Shown in pieces: positions 40,769 through 49,917 of a DNA stretch of 64,000 nt. Origin of the DNA: Thalassiosira profunda (lineage: Eukaryota > Bacillariophyta > Thalassiosirophyceae > Thalassiosirales > Thalassiosiraceae); NCBI GenBank assembly GCA_036939355.1, contig JALLAP010000025.1, forward strand, positions 62,001-126,000, in the 5' to 3' direction. The position numbers and the translations under genes are program-made. Under the pieces are notes generated by a model. The model searched no databases. It saw only the letters and a list, made by a program, of their open reading frames with translations, and had not been told where the DNA came from. Numbering within the stretch: position 1 is the first letter of the stretch; the number at the start of each line of letters is the position of its first letter.

Positions 40769-43700
40769 ATGACGGAGGCTACAGCCCGTGATGCGCGGCT
40801 CCGGCGCTCCGGCGGGTCGTCCGCCAACAACGAGAAGCGGCGCTCCCGCTCGGCAGAGCGACGGCGCGGCGACGACGAGGATCCGCGGCGGCGCACTTCC
40901 TTCGACGACGCGGAGGGGCTGCAGGGGCGCTATGCCAGTGAGCGGGAGAATGCGGCGCGAGGGGCGCTCTCCAAGTCCGCGTCGAGCAAGTCCTCGTCGT
41001 CGAGGCGGAGGGGCTCCGCGCACAAGACGGGCAAGAATGCTGCGTCGTCGCCCGATGCCAAGCCCAACAAATCGAGGCGGAGGCACCGACGGCCCTCGAT
41101 CGACGATCTGGGCGTGCTGGAGTACGAGAAGCTGAGCCGGAGGCAGTCCAACGAGAGCAGGTACAGTGCCAAATCGAAGGACGATATGGATTTGGCCGTG
41201 CGAAGATTTGCAGAGAGGGAGGCCTCGATTCGGCGGCGGTCGTCGGACAACAAGCTTGACTCTGCGGAGAGGAGAAAGTCTACAGAGAGGACGGGCTCGT
41301 CTCTCTTGAGGCGGTCTTCGGGCAAGAAGGGAACCGATGGGTCCCAAGTGCGGCGGTCGTCGGATAGGAAAGAGTCGACGTTTGCCCAACCCAAAATATC
41401 GACCAGGCGACGGCGACGGCCCTCGGTAGACGACTTGGGCGTGATGGAACTGGAGAAGCTCAGTAGGATGCAATCCAAGCTCTTGTTTGGCCGAGTGTCG
41501 CAGGATGATATGGACATCATCGCCCGGAGAAAAACAGAGAAGGAAGGGCCGGACAGGAATGCTTGGCTTTATCAAAGACAGTCTTCAGGAAAGAAGGACA
41601 CGGACGGGGTCAAGCTGAGGCGGTCGTCTGATCAGAAGGATCCGTCGCCCGCGCAGCCAAAGAAGTCCATCCGGAGACAGCGACGGCCCTCCGTAGACGA
41701 TTTGGAAGTGTTGAAGTACGAGAAGCTCAGCCGGAGGCAATCCAACGAGAGCAAGTGCAGCAGGGCATCGAAGGACGACCTGGACGTGCGGAGGAAAAAA
41801 GATCGCTCGTCCCTTCGCGGCTCGAAGAACGAACCTGCGGATTTGATTATGGCCCACAGGCACTCGTTAGATGTGTGGTATCAGGGCGGTAGACCCAAGT
41901 CATCGAAGCAATCGCTTGGCATCAAAACTCCCTCGGATACGCGGAAGTCGTCGCACGGGTCCGATGATACGCAATGGAAGGCTGCGAGCAAGCGATCGTT
42001 CCAGGGCTTGGCAGGCGAAGACGAAGGTGGGGTCGCCAAGAGCCGGAATAATCGAACGGGGTGCCTCACCCAATCTACCACCGCCTTCCTCACCTCGTGC
42101 GACATGGACACGAACGACTTTGAGCAACTCCCGGAGGACGTTCGTTCTGACATTTTGGCCCAGCGCAAAAAGGCGTCAGCAGACGAGTCTTCTGCGCCAA
42201 TACGAAGCTCGGCGTGCGACGACGTGCAGGGTGGCACCAAAGCAGCGTCCAGGGACGAAGAAAGCTCGCCAAAGAATACTGGGCGCAGTGCATCCCACGA
42301 AAGGCAGACATCGAGGAGAAGAACGGAATCTTCAGAACGAAGCAAGCCTAGGTCAGTGCGCGAAACAGAAGCCGGCGAAGCTACCTCGGAGCGCAGATCG
42401 TTGGCTTCCACCAGAAGGTCGTCAAGGAGTCGAAGCAGAAGATCGTCGAGGAGTCGACGGTCATCGAAAAGAAGCATCGAGAGAAAACCAGTGTCACAAA
42501 AGAATCCCACCATGTGGAAGCGAATCAAGAGGCGCAAGTGGCAACTTCTCTGCTGCTTGACGCTGCTCATTCTGTTGCCTGTCTTGGCAGTCGTTGGTGT
42601 GTTTGTCCTCGGCGCTTACTTCGGCGAGAGCGAAGAGGCACAAGCATCATCTAGGATCGATGAAAACGAAGCGAGTCTGAGCGTTCTCGTCACCAGCGTG
42701 CCCAGTGCCGCTCCTAGCTTTCGGTCGTTCACAAAAACTCCTAGCACCGCCCCGACGCTGGCACCGGTGGGATACGTCGCCATTGTTGTCATAGTGCAGC
42801 TCGGCGAAAGGCCTGAGGAGACGGCTTTCTCGTTGATATCAGCAGATGGGGTTACAACCTACGTCGAAAACCAAGCGGGAAGCCTGTCGGGCCAGGATTC
42901 GGAGGTCGTCATGGAAGCGTTCGACATCCTCGAGGGCACGAAATTGGTCTTCGCGATAGAAACAGCTGGAACTGGTTATTATCGTGTCCTCTCTGGCACC
43001 GGCGATCGAAAGACGACGTTGATTTCTGGCGAAAGCTCTGCCACGTATGAGTTTACTGTGGGCGAGAAGACGGCACTGCAAATCGGAGGAATCGACCCGA
43101 ACGAATACTGCAAACCTTGTCCCGACGGAAACCCCGACTGCGGCAGGTGTGCGTGGTGCAACGCTGACGAGGGATGGATGCCTGACACTGTGTTCGCCTA
43201 CCAATGCCATGCCGCCCCCAAGTCGATCAAGAAGAAGTGCTTCGTCGGCGATAAGCGGCTTCAGCTCTATAACCAGTACGTGGCTGTCATGGCAGGTTGC
43301 ACCAATGGATTCGAGGCGCCTCAACTGCGTACCGTATCTGAAGCAACCTTGTGTGTGGAGGAGATCACGTGCATAAAGACGTTCCCATTCGTAGAGCCGA
43401 ACTGCGAAGAAGAGCTGAGTGGCTCTATTCTGGTAAAAGAGACTTGCCAAGATGTAGTTGGCGGCGTTCCATTTGGCTACTCGTGGGGGGTGTATGCGCC
43501 GAGAGAGAACGATTGCAGTTCTACCGGCGACTTTTCTGCGACGCTCGCTCAGCGATGTTGTGTAGACGGGGTCGCCTTCTGTAGCACACTTTCACTTCGG
43601 ACGAGCGAGGAGGCTGACTTTGAGGAGGTAGCGAAACCACCTGCTCCTGCTGCAACCTTCTCTCCTACTATGAGCATCCAGCCCACGTGGGACGGCCATC

Positions 43701-45528
43701 CCATTACTCTGTTGATTCAGCTGGACGACTTCCCAACCGATACTGTGAGTTATATCTGCGTCCTGCCTTAGATGACATCGCGAGCGCTCATCCCTTCGTA
43801 TCCTTGGCAGGGTTTACTAATCACATCCGCTGACAAAGAGACGACCTTTCTCGAACGTCCGCAAGGGTACTACACGCAAAAGTTTCAGGTGGTGGTCGAA
43901 AAAGTTCAGATTCCGGAGGGGATCTCCGCTATCGTTACGCTCACAGACAAATCTCGCGATGGGATATGCTGCGATAATGGAGCGGGTTACTTCCAAGTGT
44001 ACTCGGAACAAGGCTCTCTAATACTGGAAGAGGAGGGGCCGTGGACGGATTCCATCTCGAAGGCATTCTTGGCTGGTGAACCCGAGACTCTGTCTCCTAC
44101 TGCCACAGCCTCGCCCTCTGCCTCAGCCGCGCCGACTTTTGATCGATACTCCATCACCATTGCAATAAAACTTGATCAGTGGGGATCCGAGGAGACAGGC
44201 ATGTCCATCCACACGCTGGATGGGAGCGAAACATTCTACGAATGGCCCGCCGGTAGCTTTTTGGAGTCCTCGAGTCTCGTTGTCAAGCGGCTGTACCTTC
44301 CCTTGGGCATCGAGGCGAGGTTGATAGTAACTGATTCCGGCGGAGACGGCTTCTGTAAGTGCCCAGAAGCTTCTGTTGTTTGTTTTCGTTGCATGTGAGA
44401 TACTCACACCATCTTCATGCAGGCTGCCTCTATGGAGAGGGTTACATAAAGATCTACGCTGGCGATCGTGTGGACGAATCAGCACTCCTCGCGTCTCGAT
44501 CTGGCGAATTCGAGTCGGCGCTATCGATAGGGTTTCGCGTTGGCCCAGCTCCAACGCCCTCTCCTGCATCGACGCAAATTCCTAGCGTTGCAACAACAGA
44601 GAGAGCTTCCATTCGGCCATCATCGTCGACCCCACCTACACTTGACGCGCTAGAGATGACTCTCGTGCTTCAGCTTGATCAATACTCTGCCGAAACTGGC
44701 TGGTCTATTGACTCGATCGATGGCCTCAGCAACTTTGCGTCGAGACCTGTCGGATTCTACAAGGAGGCGAAGTCTGAACAGGTGGTTGAGACCGTCCGTC
44801 TTCCGGAGGGCTTCGAGTACCGCGTCACAGTCAATGACTTCATTGGGGATGGAACTTGCTGCTGGGCCGGCAATGGGTGGTATGCTTTGTACGAAGGCAG
44901 CGACATCGAAGATGAATCAAAGCGAGTCTTCTATGGCAGCGGAGACTTCGGCATCAGCGCGGTGCACGACTTTGTTGCAGGGAAGAAGAAGACGGCTTCT
45001 CCGACAAGCTCTCGAGGACCCTCGCAAGTGCCGTCATCGTTTCCCTCGATGATGCCCAGCTACTCTGCCAAGCCTAGCATCACGACATACGCGGTCGAGC
45101 TCACGCTACAACTTGACAGCGAGGCATCTGAAACAGGCTGGGAGATTTACCACATTGCCTTCAGAGAAGAGAAAGACACTCTCATCATTAAGCGGCGACC
45201 AGGCTATTACGCTGGCAACAATACCATGACGGTCGTCGAATCCATCAGATTGGAAGCCGGGGACTACCGGCTTCAGCTCCTGGATCCGGACGGATTCTGC
45301 TGCAGCAAAGGCGTAGGTTACTACTCGCTGTTGGGTAATGGAGAACTGCTTCTCTTCCGGGAGGGTCGGTTCGAAGGCTCGCACAACGAGACCTTTACGC
45401 TTGGCGCGCTGCCTCCAGCCAGCTCGTTGGTGGCCACCAAATCTGCTCCAATGTTGCGGGGGTCTTCGTACACCCCAAAGCGACAGCGAAAGCACGTCGC
45501 ACCTGATGGCACCTGGGACCTCGCATGA
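40769..45528 (+). CDS. Giant membrane protein: Ser/Arg cytosolic repeats, one TM, five extracellular CC-type repeats
   Basis: Exons 40769-43744, 43811-44354 and 44423-45528 (introns 66 and 68 nt) give 1541 residues; an in-frame ATG at 40721 is possible. The N-terminal 585 residues are Ser/Arg/Lys-rich and contain three related units of about 100 residues, each with RRPS(I/V)DDL...LEKLSR-type cores (near 110, 220 and 310). One helix (LLCCLTLLILLPVLAVVGVF) is at about 591-617. Outside are five beta-rich units of about 90 residues with LQLD...ETGWSI...LPEG...GDGxCC (units 2-5 have the CC or equivalent), a family I recall as widespread in diatoms and oomycetes. A Cys-rich insert (residues about 790-940) separates units 1 and 2. 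Intron 2 splits the CC of unit 3 (GFC|CLYGEGY), confirming the model. Likely a surface adhesin or receptor. Confidence 0.88.
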
Positions 45529-45612
45529 GAAAGCAAAGATACTCAGCGAGTTAATAGCATGATGTCTCTATGCATGAATTCAATAAGCTTCTGAAGCCAG
45601 CGCCAATCCATC

Positions 45613-47337
45613 TCAGCACGTATCCATAACTGCCTTCAGTTGGGGATGGCCGTTCATGGTCGCCTTCATCCAGGCTCTTTGGAAACAACCATGAAAGTTG
45701 TCCTGCAAGTTGTTTCTGGAGGCTCCATTCAGTATGTGCTTGACGGCCTCCGAAAACGGCCTCCGAGGGTGATCAGGGGCATAGAAGTTGCATTCGTTGT
45801 GCTGGTCTGACTCGCAGCGGTTGCGTCCGTTTCGGTCGACCTGATCGGTCCTCGTGCAGCACTGTTGATCTTCGTCGATGTCCCACATGAGGCAAACGTC
45901 TGTGTTAAGATGCATCTTCGGGTTGTTTAGCGAGCGCCCCGTCGTCCAGTCGTCAAGAGGCGGGTCGTGGTCCAGAAGATGACGCTTCGACCAAGACCTC
46001 AGCACCATCTCCTCGGCCCACTTCTTGTCGAATATCGTCGTTTGACGGTCGTTCGGCATCCATTTCCCGTGATGCCCCGAGAACTCTTTGTGCCCGCGTC
46101 CCATGGTGTGCGCTGCGAGAAGGCAGACGGCGCCCTGGTGCGTGAGACCCAGCCTCATTAGAAAGACGTCTTCGACCTGCTTGCAATTCGCAGTGGTTGG
46201 CAGCCTCTCTGCTGCGCCATGGCAGCTCTCCGCGTCCTTTCGTCCCCAGGCGAAGGTCGAAAATAGGTCAAGCCCTTCGGGATAGTGTGGGGTCTTTGAA
46301 GCAATGTGCACAACAGCGTTGCAGGACATGACCCAAAAGTCTGCTACCGAAATGTCAGAGTGCTTCGTTGCCCACAGTTTGTGCCACGGAGTGTGCTCGT
46401 TCCACAACGTGTTAAGTCCGGCGTTGTTGGGGTGTTCCCAGTCCATGCAAGCGTCCATGCCCATTTGATTTCCTTCATCTTCGTCTTGATCGTAATCCAT
46501 CAGGTCGTGTGCACACGTGCGAAGCATCCCTCCCATTTGGTGCCCCTTGTCCCCGTTGTCCGGAATCGAGTCCAAAAGCGATTGGATCTCCGCCTCGATC
46601 TCGTAGTAGCGCGTGCGGTCCACGCAGCCCGACACGTGGCCGTTCGCGTCCCGGTCTCCGGCCTCTCCGCCGGCAGGGTCCATCGCGCCGTTGTGCTGGC
46701 ACATATCAACGGTGCAATAGTCCCAACTCCTCCTGTCGTCGTCGACGAAGCACCACGCCCGGTGGGCGACCGAGCCGGGATTGCGGCAGACGGCAATCCC
46801 GACTCCGTCGTCGTCCAGCCCTTCCTTGGGGAATTGGGCGATGTGCTCGTCCTTCCATGGGATGCAAGCGTGTCCATTGAGGGTAGTGGAGGCCTTGCCG
46901 CGGTAGTCGGCCTGACTGACGGTGGGACAGCCACACTTTCGGGGGCTGCGTGAGAATGTACACTTGACATGAGTTGTTGCTGCCAAAGGCAGATATGCAA
47001 CTAACAAGACGGAGCAAGCTCACCGTGAGCCGGTACACTCTCCGATCTTCAGCGTTCCATTGCGCCGGGCTTCCCTCCGCTTCCTGCGTTTCTCGCCGCC
47101 TGCGAGCATGCGGTGGTGATGCGATTCGTTCGCCAATGCAATGGGATCTGGAGTCTGGTGTGCATCGTCGGCCGGGAAGAAGCGCTCGTTGTAGAGCTCC
47201 GGAGAGGCCTGTGCTCCGCGGAGCGCCGATGCGGCGCCTTCCTCGTCGGTGGCGTGCTCGTCGGAGGCGGCAGACACGGCCACTGAGGAGGCCCAGGCGA
47301 GCAAGAGCAGGCCAGGAATGGCGCCCAGCCTTGCCAT
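45613..47337 (-). CDS. Secreted kringle-heme peroxidase fusion
   Basis: Exons 47337-47024 and 46945-45613 with a 78-nt intron give 548 residues. MARLGAIPGLLLLAWASSVA is a signal peptide, and a basic, possibly processed pro-region follows (KRRKRREARRNG, about 85-97). Just after the splice comes a kringle-like module (about 108-185): KCGCPTVSQADYRGKASTTL, HACIPW, CRNPGSVAHRAWCFVDDD and WDYCTVDMC. The rest is a class II/III-like heme peroxidase: GGMLRTCAHDLMDYD supplies the distal Arg and His, and LGLTHQGAVCLLAAHTMGRG the proximal His. Conserved SGHHGKWMPN and a Cys-rich C-terminus follow. It probably acts outside the cell, oxidising phenolics, halides or peroxide. Confidence 0.87.
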
Positions 47338-47844
47338 CGTCTCCAACCAACGAGCAACAGATTTGCAACCTCTTTGCTGCAACTCCGTCGAAAAATTACA
47401 GGGTATCGTAGATACCGAGCTTATTGAGACTCCGCTCCCGCGGTTCCATTGGTCTCTCTCCGAGCGCTGCGCGAAGGCTTCACTGCAAATGCTGGTGGTG
47501 CGCCGGCCGAAGGCACGTTGGAGTGAGGGCGGCGGCGCCGCCCGAGCACTGGCACCACGCCCGAGAAGATAGGTACAAGCAAGGAAATTACACAGGGTGT
47601 AATTTCCTTGGTACAAGAACAAGAGAAGTCAGGGTGAAAAGTTCACGTAAAGGTTCCTACGTAGAAGTGCCCCCGCCCGCCAGTTTTGTGAGAGGGCGGG
47701 GCGGGGGCTGGGAGGGAGGGCAAAACAGAAGCGTCAGCTACAGCGGCTGTGGCGGCGGCTGCGCGCAAAGAGAGGCTGCCGCGGAGACGTTGCGCGGAAG
47801 GGGCTGCACACGCATCCGTCTGCATTCACTAGCTCGCTCTAGAG
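47338..47844. promoter_or_regulatory. Divergent intergenic region with a perfect hairpin
   Basis: 507 bp between the kringle-peroxidase (minus) and phosphoesterase (plus) starts. A perfect 14-bp inverted repeat with a 3-nt loop lies at 47580-47610 (CAAGGAAATTACAC and its complement). It is flanked by GGTACAAG on both sides (47572-47579 and 47609-47616). One TTGCAA lies close to the peroxidase start (47362). No coding sequence is convincing. Confidence 0.55.
47580..47610. repeat. Perfect inverted repeat (14-bp arms, 3-nt loop)
   Basis: Left arm 47580-47593, loop AGG 47594-47596, right arm 47597-47610; the arms are exactly complementary. It sits in the middle of a shared divergent promoter and is itself bounded by GGTACAAG copies. 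Its function is not known. Confidence 0.85.
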
Positions 47845-49848
47845 ATGAGAGCCTCAACGATACTTCTGGCTGCGTCTCCTCTTCTTCGATGGACCTACGC
47901 AGCAGCAGGCGCCGATTCCATCGAGGAAGAAGCGTCGATGGACAGCGGTGTCCACCATGTCGATACAGCAAAAGTTAGACGCCGCAACCGGGCGGACGTG
48001 GTGTGGCTTAGGCAGACATATATCTGCGGCGACGGCGTCTGCGCCCTCGCCGAAGATGCGTCCATCTGCCCAGCTGATTGCTCCGATCGGCAATTGCAAA
48101 CTGCCGAGGTGGGCGGAGAGAAGGGATCGAGAGGCCACCTGTTCTCCGTCAAATCGAAACGCGACATCGTGATAACCTCCCTGGAGTTCTTCTCTCGATC
48201 GAAGCAAGAGAGCCTCGTGCAAATCTATACAAGAGAAGGCGGATACTCCGGGCACGAATTCGTCCGAAAAGACTGGGAGCTAGCCCACAGTTCGCTGATG
48301 GATCTGCAAGGAAGAACGACACCCACCTCGGTGGAGGGCTTGAGCGTAAGCGTCGCAGCGGACACCCTCCAATCGTTCTTCGTGTTCACGCCGAACAAGA
48401 TCCGATATGCCGAGGGAACGACCGAAGGCAGCATATTGGCGGACGATGGTGTCATTGAGATCTATGAGGGCGTGGGCGTGCGACGCAAGTTCCGGGGCGT
48501 GTATTCTACTGATGTGTACACTCCGAGAGCATTTACCGGTTCGATTGGTTATGAGGTGGCTTCTGCAACAGGGGCTGGATCAGACAGTGCAACTGCGGCG
48601 CCTACTGCAGCGCCTTCCAAATCGCCTTCGACGGCACCGGTAGCCGAATCTCCAACTTCATTGCCCTCATCGGCTTCTTCCAAGCCACCGACAGCGGGCC
48701 CAGTCGCGGTCTCTGGTGGCAACAGCACGCAACACAATGCAACACATCCAGCAACTGACAGCCCGACGCAAAGCCCGACGAAGACGCCCTCCAGCAATCC
48801 GACAGCTAGTCCGTCCAGATCGCCCACTCTTGATCCTACTGATAAACCAAGTACACAGCCCACGCGGAGTCCAACAGTGCAACCGACGGCAATGCCGACG
48901 CCCTCTCCTTCAAAGTCTCCAACACCGCGAATGGTGAAAAAGATCAGCTTCGTGGCCTTTGGTGATATCCCCTACACGAGGAACCAGAGATACTGCCTGA
49001 ACAAACAGCTGCGAGAACTGAACCAAGCAGAAATGGACTTCAAGTTCATGGCCCACGTCGGAGACATCAAATGGGGTAGATCTCCTTGCTACGAATCTAG
49101 CTTTAGAGATATCGCGGAGATGTTTTCTCATCCGACCAATGCTCTTGCATATGACACGAGGGATTGTCTCTTCGTCCAAGGGGACAATGAGTGGATGGAC
49201 TGTCAGGATCCGGACCAGGCGTGGCGCTGGTGGATGCAGTACTTTGGCAACGGGAACGTACCCAACGCAAACGGATTTGGCACGCTGTCGGATCCAGATA
49301 TCAGCATTGAATACGAAGCTCAGCTGTTGCTCGCCAATGGAGATTATCCCTCGTCGGCCGGAAATTTTGCCTTCTTCACATCCAACACCCTCTTCGTCGG
49401 GATCAATCAGATTGGAGGAGGCCGCTACGGCGACGAAGCAACCAGAGTACACGGCAACTACAAATGGGTCGAGTCCAACCTGGCGAAGTATGCATCGGAA
49501 GGAATGCGTGCCCTTGTTGTGTTTGCGCACGCCACGATGACCTCGTCAAGGAGGCAGTACTTTGGCGATCCATTCATGGCTCTGTTGAGAGAGGAATATC
49601 CAGAGATAAAGGCGCTGTACGTTCACGGTGACGGCTACAACTTTGAGAGCGTCCAAACAGATCCGGGCAATCCGAATTTGATTCAGCTGGAAGTTGACGG
49701 AGGTGAAGAGGCGGATCCACTACTCATCTCAGTGATGCATGACACATCATTGGATGAGTTCTCCTTCAGCGTCGACGTGCGTGGCGGTTACTACTATGAA
49801 GGATGTCAAACCGGTAACGTTGACAAGACGTGGTCATCCGCGTATTAA
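47845..49848 (+). CDS. Secreted calcineurin-like metallophosphoesterase with SPT linker
   Basis: 667 residues, single exon. A signal peptide (MRASTILLAASPLLRWTYAA) leads into a Cys-containing segment (YICGDGVCALAEDASICPADC, an SLR-like Asp/Cys loop). A beta-rich domain follows (about 90-235; VQIYTREGGYSGHE and DDGVIEIYEGVGVRRKFRGV). A Ser/Pro/Thr linker with SPT repeats spans about 245-365. The C-terminal domain (about 370-620) has the phosphoesterase landmarks SFVAFGDIPYT, MAHVGDIKWG, VQGDNEWMDC, FAHATMT and YVHGDGYNF, where GDNE replaces the common GNHE. These resemble diatom cell-surface phosphatases; phosphate scavenging is a reasonable inference. Confidence 0.87.
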   Translation: MRASTILLAASPLLRWTYAAAGADSIEEEASMDSGVHHVDTAKVRRRNRADVVWLRQTYICGDGVCALAEDASICPADCSDRQLQTAEVGGEKGSRGHLFSVKSKRDIVITSLEFFSRSKQESLVQIYTREGGYSGHEFVRKDWELAHSSLMDLQGRTTPTSVEGLSVSVAADTLQSFFVFTPNKIRYAEGTTEGSILADDGVIEIYEGVGVRRKFRGVYSTDVYTPRAFTGSIGYEVASATGAGSDSATAAPTAAPSKSPSTAPVAESPTSLPSSASSKPPTAGPVAVSGGNSTQHNATHPATDSPTQSPTKTPSSNPTASPSRSPTLDPTDKPSTQPTRSPTVQPTAMPTPSPSKSPTPRMVKKISFVAFGDIPYTRNQRYCLNKQLRELNQAEMDFKFMAHVGDIKWGRSPCYESSFRDIAEMFSHPTNALAYDTRDCLFVQGDNEWMDCQDPDQAWRWWMQYFGNGNVPNANGFGTLSDPDISIEYEAQLLLANGDYPSSAGNFAFFTSNTLFVGINQIGGGRYGDEATRVHGNYKWVESNLAKYASEGMRALVVFAHATMTSSRRQYFGDPFMALLREEYPEIKALYVHGDGYNFESVQTDPGNPNLIQLEVDGGEEADPLLISVMHDTSLDEFSFSVDVRGGYYYEGCQTGNVDKTWSSAY

Positions 49849-49917
49849 AGGGCCCGAAAGTAGATTTGTTCCCAGGCAGTTCTCTAACAATGGCTTATAC
49901 ATTCCTAATTGAACAGC

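Noticed and set aside
31641..47665. TCTACGTAGGAACC shared by two divergent promoters (31641-31654 and, inverted, 47652-47665)
   Set aside because: A 14-bp match between two places in a 64-kb window is expected by chance several times, so position alone is not evidence.
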